18,659 bases of DNA from Armatimonadota bacterium (lineage in GTDB: Bacteria > Armatimonadota > Zipacnadia > Zipacnadales > FEN-943). The position numbers and the translations under genes are program-made. Each line of letters starts with the position of its first letter. Position 1 is the first letter of the stretch. A model generated the notes under the pieces. The model was given only the letters and a program-made list of their open reading frames with translations, made no database searches and was not told where the DNA came from. Positions 8,120-15,043 of the stretch are shown piece by piece. Where the stretch lies: assembly GCA_029777735.1 (NCBI GenBank), contig JAKORR010000312.1:1-18659 (forward strand), read 5' to 3'.

Positions 8120-9391
8120 TCAGGGTGTCTTGCCCGTAGCGATGCTCCGCAGCAGACTGCGCAGGTCGTCGGCGGTCACGCTGCGGGCGTTGTGTTTCGT
8201 CGAGCCAGAAGCCAGGGCTTCGTCGATGATCCTTGGATAGTCCGCCTCGCGCAGCCCACACTCGCCCAGTGGACGGGCGACGCCTATCTCCTCCAATAGA
8301 TCGTGTATCCAGTCAACCAAAGCTCCCGCCGCCTTCTCATCGGAACCGTTCGGCAGACTAATCGCCCGCGCGGCCACAGCGTACTTCGGCCCGGCCACAG
8401 GCAGGTTGAACTGCATGACATGGGGCATCAGGAGGCCACAGATCAGCCCGTGAGGCAGGCTACACAAGTGCCCCAGGGGATGCGCCAGGCCATGCACGAG
8501 CCCCAGGCGGGCACAGGCCAGGGCCAGGCCGGCCATAACGCTGCCCAGAGCCATGGCTTCGCGTGCTTCCAAATTTCCACCGTCCTCCACAGCGGCCGGC
8601 AGTGCCGGGGCCATCAGCTCGAAGGCCCGCAGAGCCAGGGCGTCGCTGTAGGGATTCGCACCTGTTGAGGTGTACGATTCTAACGCCTGCACAATAGCGT
8701 CCAAGCCGCTGTAGGCCGTCTGAGGCCGTGGACAGGACAGGGTGAGCTCCGGGTCCACCAAGGCCACGGCGGGCGTCAGGTCTCCGCCGCGCAGCGAGGC
8801 CTTCACACCGCGCTCCGTATCTGTGAGGACCGAGTTGGGCGTGACTTCAGCGCCGGTGCCTGAGGTGGTAGGGGCACAGATCGAGGGCAGGCCCGCGCTC
8901 GCGGGATCGCGCTCCCCGCGGTGATAGGCCGCTGTAGGAGCATCTTCGTGGGCTAGAAACGCGATGGCTTTGGCGACGTCCAGGACACTGCCCCCGCCGA
9001 CGCCAAGGACCACTTCCGCCCGCGTGTCCCGCAGGTACCTGCGCCCCTTGTCGACCCAATCGAGAGTAGGCTCGGCCGGCACGCCTGGGAAGGCAGCCCA
9101 CTTGACCCCGGCTGCGCGGAGGCTATCCTCGATTCGCCGCAGGTTGCCCGATCGGGCCAAGGACGAGCCGCCCATCACGAGCATTGCACTACGCCCAAAT
9201 TGAGCCGCTTCTGAACCAATCCGCTTGATGGCCCCTAAGCCGAAGATGAAGCTGCGAGGAAGAGGACTGATGAAGGCCGGAAGCCCAGGCATGAGGATCA
9301 CCGGGCTTGTGTTTCCGCCTCTTGACACGGTTACCTGCACCGATGGCGTGCTGTGATGAGGGGATAAGCCCGGTGCGTCGTCTTGGGCCAC
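8120..9391 (-). CDS. Iron-type alcohol dehydrogenase (NAD(P)-dependent)
   Basis: Cytoplasmic group III alcohol dehydrogenase, expected to interconvert an alcohol or polyol and the aldehyde or ketone. The nucleotide-binding motif GGGSVLDVAKAIA is at 132-144 and APTTSGTGAE at 173-182. Compared with FucO-type enzymes, metal ligands Asp231 (GLDAI), His300 (VHGLAH) and His314 (LPHG) are present, while the position of the second ligand (four after the Asp) is Gln235 instead of His. Gln there occurs in some branches of the family. The GTG start at 9391 lies 5 bases after the kinase stop and has a weak SD. The family core begins only near residue 42 (ISPLPRSFIFGLGAI), so about 35 N-terminal residues are extra, or a later start is used (ATG, residue 34; no good SD either). 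Its place before secreted glycan proteins suggests sugar or polyol metabolism, which is an inference. Confidence 0.88.
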   Translation of the reverse strand: MAQDDAPGLSPHHSTPSVQVTVSRGGNTSPVILMPGLPAFISPLPRSFIFGLGAIKRIGSEAAQFGRSAMLVMGGSSLARSGNLRRIEDSLRAAGVKWAAFPGVPAEPTLDWVDKGRRYLRDTRAEVVLGVGGGSVLDVAKAIAFLAHEDAPTAAYHRGERDPASAGLPSICAPTTSGTGAEVTPNSVLTDTERGVKASLRGGDLTPAVALVDPELTLSCPRPQTAYSGLDAIVQALESYTSTGANPYSDALALRAFELMAPALPAAVEDGGNLEAREAMALGSVMAGLALACARLGLVHGLAHPLGHLCSLPHGLICGLLMPHVMQFNLPVAGPKYAVAARAISLPNGSDEKAAGALVDWIHDLLEEIGVARPLGECGLREADYPRIIDEALASGSTKHNARSVTADDLRSLLRSIATGKTP

Positions 9392-9396
9392 CCCGT

Positions 9397-9867
9397 CTAC
9401 TCTGCGTCAAGATACAGCGACCCAAACCAGATTCCAGCCTCGCGCTCAGCGGATTCCAGCGAGTCGGCGGTATGAATGAGATTGCGGATAGCACGGCCTT
9501 CGGTTGCGGATAGCTCCTGAGAGTCACTACCTAGGTCGCGGCGGATCGTGCCAGGCGTACAGTCACAGGGCGACGGCCTGTCCCCGGCCAAGGCTCGTAC
9601 CGATGCGATAGCGTTGGGTCCCTCCAACAGCATCGGCACGACCGGCCCCTCGCAAGTGTAGTTTAGCAGCCATTCGCGGACCTGCTCGCCATACTTGCGG
9701 GCGATCTCCTCGCCGTACTGGGCCTCTGCCTGGGAGCGAGAGGCCCACATCATGCGAAGGCCTACCAGCCGCAGGCCAGTAGCCTCCAGCCGACGGATGA
9801 TCTCGCCGACCAGACCTCGCTGCACAGCATCGGGCTTCAACATCGCGAAGGTGCGCTCCATGGCCAC
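9397..9867 (-). CDS. ndk: Nucleoside diphosphate kinase
   Basis: Transfers the gamma-phosphate of ATP to nucleoside diphosphates through a phospho-histidine. At 156 residues it is slightly longer than the usual 140-150. Family landmarks are RTFAMLKPDAVQRGLVGEI (5-23), GPVVPMLLEG (75-84), PGTIRRD (105-111) and the active-site segment NLIHTADS with His132, followed by ESAERE (138-143). A 15-residue or so insert (about 114-127) precedes the active histidine, as in the longer type of this enzyme. AAAGGAG sits 7 bases before GTG (9865-9867), giving MAMERTF. The ATG two codons later (9859-9861) is the alternative. It is the first gene of the minus-strand operon and has an extended -10 promoter about 145 bases upstream. 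Confidence 0.95.
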   Translation of the reverse strand: MAMERTFAMLKPDAVQRGLVGEIIRRLEATGLRLVGLRMMWASRSQAEAQYGEEIARKYGEQVREWLLNYTCEGPVVPMLLEGPNAIASVRALAGDRPSPCDCTPGTIRRDLGSDSQELSATEGRAIRNLIHTADSLESAEREAGIWFGSLYLDAE

Positions 9868-10011
9868 TTAAAGGCTCCTTTGGCGAAAACAGATCGTTCA
9901 CGGCCACCACTGCGAAGACCTCATGTGGCCGACGACCATGGTGTGCATCGGCAAGAGAGACGTAGCTCTCAGCACTCTCGCCGACCACCTGGGTTTCAAT
10001 CCTGGCGCAAA

Positions 10012-10020
10012 AGTATAGCA
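10012..10020 (-). promoter_or_regulatory. Extended -10 promoter for the ndk-led operon
   Basis: On the minus strand TGCTATACT (10020-10012) is an extended -10 element with a five-of-six -10 hexamer. A recognisable -35 at 17 bases is missing, which extended -10 promoters tolerate. Transcription would start near 10004 and give a leader of about 140 bases before ndk. It is the best promoter candidate for the operon running to 2187. Confidence 0.5.
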
Positions 10021-10121
10021 CCCTTTGCGGACAACTGGCTTCTTGTCTTGGGCCGTGGGTGACCATCCAGTAACTCCCGCTGAGTTGGGTTCAGGGAGGC
10101 CGGAGGCAGTCCGTTGATGAA

Positions 10122-10155
10122 TTACACCCCACGGGTGGCGGTCCAGAGAGTGTAA
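10122..10155. promoter_or_regulatory. Inverted repeat TTACAC / GTGTAA upstream of amidohydrolase
   Basis: TTACAC (10122-10127) and GTGTAA (10150-10155) form an inverted repeat with a 22-base gap, 81 bases before the amidohydrolase start in a divergent intergenic region of 368 bases. It could be a regulator site. The arms are only 6 bases, so chance is possible. I found no convincing -35/-10 pair for the plus-strand gene. Confidence 0.25.
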
Positions 10156-10235
10156 AGTTCACCGGAAGGGTGAGGCTGTTGTAGCTCGGGCGTTGGGCTC
10201 AAACGACTGTCTGAGAGCCAAAGGAGGCTGCACTC

Positions 10236-11033
10236 ATGGTCATCGACGTGCACAATCATCTGCCGAGAGATTGGAAGCCCTACGTGTCCCAACTCCGCGC
10301 CGAATGTGAGCGGCTAGGTATAGACCGAGTCGTGCTGTGCACCACGGGGGGGCCTGGCCAGGTCAGCAACGAGGAACTGGCTAGCGCCGTCGCCGCCAAC
10401 CCTGACTTCTTGCTGGGGCTGGGGCACCTGCGGCTAGGGGACCATGGCCCGGAACAGGTTGACGCAATCCGGGATCTCGGCCTGCACGGCCTCAAGTTGA
10501 TTCGGCCTCGTCTGCGCTACGACGACGACGAAGCGATGGAGATCTACAGCCGGGCCGCCCTATGCGACATGCCCATACTGTTCCACCTGGGGATCGTCGC
10601 CCGTTCTCCCCTGGACGCTGCTATGGACGTGAGCATCGCGCGCATGAGGCCGGTGTATCTCGACCGAATAGCGCGGCGGTTTCCGGAGCTGAAGATAATC
10701 GGCGCCCATTTGGGCAACCCGTGGTATGAAGAGTCGGCGGAACTCGCGCGCATGCACCCCAACATGTACTTCGACCTTACCGGCTCGACTCTGAAGAAGA
10801 AGCGGCCTGCCTTCTTCAAGGAGCTGCTCTGGTGGGCTGAGGATGAGCAGTATGGGCGCATGGGCGGGAAAACACCTTGGGAGAAGGTAGTCTTCGGCAC
10901 CGACGTAGACTTGGCGCTGATGGAGGACGTGATGAAGGACTATCAGATCCTCATGGACGGGTTAGGCCTCGCGGAGCAAGACAGACGGCTCATTTGGGGC
11001 GATACAGCAGCGGCGATTTTCCGGCTGACCTAA
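10236..11033 (+). CDS. Amidohydrolase-2 family metal-dependent hydrolase
   Basis: A 265-residue cytoplasmic TIM-barrel metalloenzyme of the amidohydrolase-2 type (PF04909). Family members include decarboxylases and lactone or amide hydrolases. Residues matching the usual metal and catalytic positions are His6 and His8 in DVHNH, His117 (LFHLG), His158 (IGAHLGNPW) and Asp223 (VFGTDVD). The C-terminal WGDTAAAIF (254-262) is also typical. AAAGGAGG lies 8 bases before the ATG. There is no signal peptide. The gene stands alone on the plus strand, divergent from the ndk operon and converging with the anti-sigma gene (7-base gap). Given the neighbours, a role on a sugar-acid lactone or aromatic acid released from plant material is possible, but the substrate cannot be read from sequence. 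Confidence 0.85.
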   Translation: MVIDVHNHLPRDWKPYVSQLRAECERLGIDRVVLCTTGGPGQVSNEELASAVAANPDFLLGLGHLRLGDHGPEQVDAIRDLGLHGLKLIRPRLRYDDDEAMEIYSRAALCDMPILFHLGIVARSPLDAAMDVSIARMRPVYLDRIARRFPELKIIGAHLGNPWYEESAELARMHPNMYFDLTGSTLKKKRPAFFKELLWWAEDEQYGRMGGKTPWEKVVFGTDVDLALMEDVMKDYQILMDGLGLAEQDRRLIWGDTAAAIFRLT

Positions 11034-11040
11034 GATCTCG

Positions 11041-11697
11041 TCACGGACCCGGCGACGCCCGCTGCGGTAGACAGCTGGGAGCGGGCTGTTCCGGCAGAGC
11101 TGTGGTCTGCTCGCCTAGATCGCATTCTGCTGTCTCGGCCGCTTTCTGCCTTAGGGTTTGGATTCCTCTGGCGGTTCGACTCGCCAACCAGTTAGTGGGA
11201 TCGAACGAGCGCTCTATCCTTCGCAAGCTGAAGCTAACGTTGCGCAGCACCAGGTCGGTTGGGTCGCTCTGCACGTGATGCTGGATGGTGAGCGCCACAG
11301 TGATGACAATAACGACCGCTGCCGCACCGACCGCCACCCAGGTGAGCGGCCGCGACCGGTTCCGTTGTACTTGTGACACCCGGCTCATCACGCGCGAAGT
11401 GAACTGAGCTCCGCCCAGCGAAGCTGGCGCCTGCAGGTCTGCCGCCACCCTTGCCAGGACTCCACCCCCGTCGTTCACCCCCGCGGCTCGGATGACGCGT
11501 TGACTAAAGTCTGCAGGCGGCTCCACACACTGCGTCTGAGAAAGCAGCGACCTGATTCGCGCGGCCTTCGCTAGGTATTCCTGACACTGGGAGCAGAGGG
11601 CCACATGCTCCCGCAGCCAGTGGGCCCGCAGCCCCCTGAGCTCGCCATCGTAGAGGGCATCGAGGACTTCAGGCTGTACTCTGCACGCGATAAGCAT
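11041..11697 (-). CDS. Membrane-anchored zinc-finger anti-sigma factor
   Basis: A 218-residue single-pass protein expected to hold the adjacent ECF sigma factor inactive at the membrane. The N-terminal cytoplasmic domain has the ZAS-type pattern His31-x3-Cys35-x2-Cys38 (EHVALCSQC), with Cys5 as the likely fourth ligand. One transmembrane helix is at about 119-138 (TWVAVGAAAVVIVITVALTI). About 80 residues follow on the far side, Pro/Gln-rich at the end and with no recognised sensor fold. The ATG follows the sigma stop by 3 bases (TAG-ACA-ATG) without a strong SD, so translation is probably coupled. The signal sensed is unknown. Confidence 0.85.
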   Translation of the reverse strand: MLIACRVQPEVLDALYDGELRGLRAHWLREHVALCSQCQEYLAKAARIRSLLSQTQCVEPPADFSQRVIRAAGVNDGGGVLARVAADLQAPASLGGAQFTSRVMSRVSQVQRNRSRPLTWVAVGAAAVVIVITVALTIQHHVQSDPTDLVLRNVSFSLRRIERSFDPTNWLASRTARGIQTLRQKAAETAECDLGEQTTALPEQPAPSCLPQRASPGP

Positions 11698-11700
11698 TGT

Positions 11701-12228
11701 CTATCGCTCGGCTTCCCAAAGCCGACGAAAGCATTCTCGGGCAGCGTGCAAGCGCGATCGCACAGTACCGACAGGCGTGTCCAAGGCTTCGGCGATTTCC
11801 TGGTAGCTCAGGGAGTGAAGTTCGCGGAGGATCAGCACCGCGGCCAGGTGATCGGGCATGCTGTGGAGCACTTCATGAACGGCCACCGCAGTCTGGTTGC
11901 CGGCCCTGGCGTTCTCGTCGCTGACCTCTACTTCTAGCGGTCCCGTGCGCGACAGCTTCCTGCGCCGCCGTAAAGCCTGGTGAACGGTTATCTTGCGAAG
12001 CCAGGCGCGGAAGTTGGCTCGCCGCCGGAGCTGTCCCAGCTTTTGATAGGCTACCACGAACACATCTTGGGCTACGTCCTCCGCTTCATCAGCGCTTCCC
12101 ACTAACTGATAGGCAAGGTTGAGTACCCAGCGCTGGTGACGCTCTACGAGCAGCGCGAAGGAGTCTATATCACACCCTCCAGGACACGCCCGACCAACAC
12201 CGCGTCGTGGCTCACCATGGTGACCCAC
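11701..12228 (-). CDS. ECF-family sigma factor, N-terminus apparently frameshifted
   Basis: Group IV RNA polymerase sigma factor; partner of the anti-sigma gene just downstream. Region 2 spans about 22-90 (FALLVERHQRWV, DEAEDVAQDVFVVAYQKL 47-64) and region 4 about 116-168 (LSYQEIAEAL, GTVRSRLHAAR). The open frame starts at GTG 12228 with no SD, and its first 18 residues (MGHHGEPRRGV...) do not look like a sigma N-terminus. The neighbouring frame from ATG 12218 reads VSHDAVLVGRVLEG, a textbook ECF start, then ends at a stop one codon after a TGTG tract (12171-12174). Removing one TG gives a seamless LEGDIDSFALLVERH. So either a 2-base insertion has altered the N-terminus or the assembly has an error here. 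The conserved domains remain intact downstream. Confidence 0.88.
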   Translation of the reverse strand: MGHHGEPRRGVGRACPGGCDIDSFALLVERHQRWVLNLAYQLVGSADEAEDVAQDVFVVAYQKLGQLRRRANFRAWLRKITVHQALRRRRKLSRTGPLEVEVSDENARAGNQTAVAVHEVLHSMPDHLAAVLILRELHSLSYQEIAEALDTPVGTVRSRLHAARECFRRLWEAER

Positions 12229-12301
12229 CCGGCTGCCTGAAGTGAGTGATTGGCTCCGTTCATTGGCCTGAGCGCCCCCGCGAGGGTCTTGACCGCTAGG
12301 G

Positions 12302-12328
12302 AAGAGTCGCAGAAGTTACGAAAGGTTC
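12302..12328 (-). promoter_or_regulatory. Candidate ECF-type promoter upstream of the sigma gene
   Basis: On the minus strand GAACCTTT (12328-12321) and CGACTCTT (12309-12302) resemble ECF -35 (GAAC) and -10 (CGxCT) elements, with 15 bases between GAAC and CGACT. The element is about 85 bases before the sigma start. ECF genes often drive their own transcription, so autoregulation is a reasonable inference. Confidence 0.4.
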
Positions 12329-12351
12329 GCCTAGACAACTCACGAATACAA

Positions 12352-12375
12352 TGATAATACAGTACAGTGATAATA
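12352..12375. repeat. AT-rich direct repeat TGATAATA x2
   Basis: TGATAATA occurs at 12352-12359 and 12368-12375 with 8 bases between, a centre-to-centre distance of 16. It lies in the divergent region between the sigma gene and the permease, in an AT-rich patch unlike the GC-rich surroundings. The copies contain -10-like GATAAT on the plus strand and TATTAT on the minus strand, but no good -35 is seen. It may be a regulator site or part of the permease promoter. Confidence 0.35.
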
Positions 12376-12525
12376 TCGTACCGCTCAAGGGTGCGGCGGC
12401 CAAGACACTTCCAGATCGGCACGAGAGAGCCTCGACGGGCTTGTGTGCGTGCTGGACGTCTTGGCGCATGGTCTTGAGTATTGAACCAGAACTAAGCCAG
12501 GAAGCCGCAGAATCAGGCAAAAGCA

Positions 12526-14499
12526 ATGGCGACTGGCACTGATACACCCGCAAAGCCTAAGCTCGACACGGGACTCAGCACGCGTGCTGTTCTTCTAGGT
12601 GCGGTCTTCACAGCTTTGTTGGGAGTCGCCGTTCCATACTCCGACAACCGCCTTCAGGGCACTTGGATCGACTGCTGCCACCTGCCCATCGGCGTTTTCT
12701 TCCTGTTTTTCCTTATGGTCGCCGGAATCAACCTGTTTCTGCGCCGCTTCTTGCCCCGACGCGCCTTCTCTGTACGCGAGCTGATGGTTATCTACACCAT
12801 GATGCTCGTGGGCAGTGGCATACCATCCTTCCAGCTCACTGAGTACCTCTTTCCCACCTTGTCCGGCGTCATCTACTATGCTTCGCCAGAGAACAAGTGG
12901 GCCGAGGCCTTCTACAGGTACATCCCCGACTGGATGGTGCCCCAGGACGAAGCCGCCATGAGGGCCTTCTACGAGGGCCTGCGTCCAGGTCAGGCCCTCC
13001 CCTGGCGTCCTTGGGTGGTGCCCATCCTGGCCTGGACAGCCCTGGCGCTCGCCCTTTTCTGGACGATGACCTGCATCAGTGTCGCGCTTCGGCGCCAGTG
13101 GATCGAGGACGAGCACCTAATCTTCCCGCTGGTACAGTTGCCTCTCGACATGGTGGAGGAACCTCAGGCCGGGCTGCTCAGTCCTTTCCTCAGCAGTCGA
13201 GTTGTCTGGATCGCCGCCGCAATCCCGCTGCTGATTCACTCCTGGAACGGCCTGCATACCTACTTCCCGGTGGTGCCCGGTATAACCCTGGTCTGGCCGC
13301 TCAACCAGTATTTCCGCAACGTCCCCTGGAACCAGATGGGCCCTGTCACTGCCTTCACCCACTTCAGCGTCATCGGCTTCAGCTTCTTATTGTCCACGGA
13401 CCTGTCCTTCAGCCTGTGGTTCTTCTTTATCCTGTTCAACCTGGCGTCTGTGGCGCTCTATGCTGCTGGTGTGAGGGTGCCTCCTATCCCCAACTACGCG
13501 ACTAAGCCCGAGGCCGCCCTCCAGATGCTAGGGGCCTTCTTCCTCGTCTGCGGCTACATCCTATACCTGCTGCGCGGCTACATGATCCGTATCGTCAACG
13601 CTGCCTTCTCCCCTGCCGTAGACGCCCAGGACGACGAAGAACCTCTGCCCTACAGATTGGTCTTCTGGGGTGCACTGGCTGGGCTTGCCTTCATGGTGGC
13701 TTGGTGTAGCCTAGCAGGTGTTAGGGCCTGGGTCGCGCTGAGCAGTTTCCTGCTTTTATTCATGATCTCCCTTGTACTGACACGACTCATCAGCGAAGGT
13801 GGCCTGATGTTCGTGCAGGCTCCCTTCACACCCGTGGACATCTACGCCAACACAGTTGGTACAGGCTGGCTTACGCCGCGGGAGCACACGGTGCACGCCT
13901 TCCTCCAGCGTATAGTCATGTTCGACCTACGTACCTTCATCATGCCCAGCTTTATGGACAGCTACAAGATAGCGCATGAGACGGGGCTTAGCACGCGGCG
14001 GATGATGCTCCCCTTCGGGCTCGCGATATTGCTATCCGTGGTCTTCTCCTACGCGTCGATGATGTGGACGGCCTACCGCTTCGGGGCTGTGACGCTTTCG
14101 GGGTGGTTCTGCAAGGCCAGTCCTCAGCAGCCCTTCAAGAACCTCGTGCAGTTGCTGACCGACCCGCGCCAGCCAACTCTCGCGGGGTGGGTGTTCATTC
14201 TCGTGGGTGTGGCGATCACGTGGGCGCTGTCCATGGCGCGCATGCGTTTCACCTGGTGGCCCCTGCACCCACTGGGCTATGCCATGGGGCCGAGTTGGCC
14301 CATGATTCAGCTTTGGTTCTCCATGCTCCTCGGCTGGGTTTTCAAAAGCGTAATCATGCGCTATGCCACAGTCACATCCTACCGGCGTGCCAGGCACTTC
14401 TTCTTGGGGCTTGTAGTGGGCGAGTTCCTTGCCGCCGGCAGTTGGGTTATCGTCTCCTGGGTCACAGCCACGCGTGGGCTCAGGTTCTTCCTCACCTGA
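12526..14499 (+). CDS. DUF6785-type polytopic membrane protein, candidate transporter
   Basis: A 657-residue inner-membrane protein with about 14 hydrophobic segments. Landmarks I associate with the DUF6785/DUF6784 group are an N-terminal helix after STRAVLLGAV, HLPIGVFFLFFLM (about 47-59), VRELMVIYTMMLVGSGIP (83-100), RQWIEDEHLIFPLVQLPLDM, LTRLISEGGLMFVQAPF, and near the end WWPLHPLGYAMG with GWVFKSVIMRY. The layout recalls OPT-family transporters, which supports but does not prove transport. Start ATG 12526 has only a weak SD. It is divergent from the ECF sigma gene across about 300 bases. Located between amidohydrolase and glycosidase genes, it is the only candidate uptake system in the window. 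The substrate is unknown. Confidence 0.82.
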   Translation: MATGTDTPAKPKLDTGLSTRAVLLGAVFTALLGVAVPYSDNRLQGTWIDCCHLPIGVFFLFFLMVAGINLFLRRFLPRRAFSVRELMVIYTMMLVGSGIPSFQLTEYLFPTLSGVIYYASPENKWAEAFYRYIPDWMVPQDEAAMRAFYEGLRPGQALPWRPWVVPILAWTALALALFWTMTCISVALRRQWIEDEHLIFPLVQLPLDMVEEPQAGLLSPFLSSRVVWIAAAIPLLIHSWNGLHTYFPVVPGITLVWPLNQYFRNVPWNQMGPVTAFTHFSVIGFSFLLSTDLSFSLWFFFILFNLASVALYAAGVRVPPIPNYATKPEAALQMLGAFFLVCGYILYLLRGYMIRIVNAAFSPAVDAQDDEEPLPYRLVFWGALAGLAFMVAWCSLAGVRAWVALSSFLLLFMISLVLTRLISEGGLMFVQAPFTPVDIYANTVGTGWLTPREHTVHAFLQRIVMFDLRTFIMPSFMDSYKIAHETGLSTRRMMLPFGLAILLSVVFSYASMMWTAYRFGAVTLSGWFCKASPQQPFKNLVQLLTDPRQPTLAGWVFILVGVAITWALSMARMRFTWWPLHPLGYAMGPSWPMIQLWFSMLLGWVFKSVIMRYATVTSYRRARHFFLGLVVGEFLAAGSWVIVSWVTATRGLRFFLT

Positions 14500-14547
14500 A
14501 CGCCTCCCGACCTTCGGCTGCCCTTCCTGCCCTCGGGTTCTTGTCCC

Positions 14548-15030
14548 TCATGAATGAACGTAGAGGACCGCAGGGCCCTCCTGCACCCCGCGGGCCTGAA
14601 AGTAGCCTTGTGCCAGGCGCGACGAAGTGGGTATGTACCAGTCCGCTTGGAGCCGGTCATGGGCGTCCGTCAGGTCGAGCACACCCCCAGTCGCCTTGTC
14701 CAGAAACACCTTGTCCTTCGCGTAAGGCAGGAAGGGCCCTACCAATTAGCTCGTCAGCGGTGAACGTCAGCCAGTAGTGCGTGCGCTCGAAGAACCGCCC
14801 CAGATTCGCGAAGCAGGCGTAACCGGGCTATCGTAGGGCCTAAGGAGCTCCCAAGCCGTATAGGTAGAGAAAGTGGACCTCAAGGGGGTTCCCGCTCTCC
14901 ACTCTGACCGCAAAGCCGAAGTCCGCCGACGGCCACCGGGAGAGCTCGGCGACACCCGCCAAGCCACTGATGGCGCCGACGAAAAGCAGGGGAGTGATGG
15001 ATCTCGGTTTTCCCCGTTCCAGCTGCCTAG
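14548..15030 (-). pseudogene. Decayed gene with in-frame stops and frameshifts, family unknown
   Basis: Three minus-strand stretches look coding but cannot be read as one frame. The first (about 15025-14843) contains VAELSRWPSADFGFAVRVES and ends at TAG 14840-14842. The second, in the same frame after another TAG, has ACFANLGRFFERTHYWLTFT (about 14818-14759). The third, one frame over (about 14745-14551), has GPFLPYAKDKVFLDKATGGV and LQADWYIPTSSRLAQGYF and ends at TGA 14548-14550. A short stretch in yet another frame (ELLRPYDSPVTPAS, about 14848-14807) suggests further shifts. No start codon or SD fits. The remnant lies right after the apiosidase-like gene on the same strand, so it was probably the next gene of that operon. 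I do not recognise the family. Confidence 0.55.
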
Positions 15031-15043
15031 TGGCCTGCCTTGC

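Noticed and set aside
9563..10066. Minus-strand open frame of 167 codons overlapping ndk
   Set aside because: It covers ndk in another frame and its upstream part includes the promoter region; no family resemblance.
12165..12422. Minus-strand 85-codon open frame upstream of the sigma gene as a separate gene
   Set aside because: Only its last 17 codons look coding, and these match the missing sigma N-terminus; it is better explained by the frameshift than by an independent gene.
14430..14500. Hairpin-like sequence near the permease stop as a terminator
   Set aside because: The dyad (AGCCAC/GTGGGCT) is inside the coding region, has a mismatch bulge and no T-tract follows.
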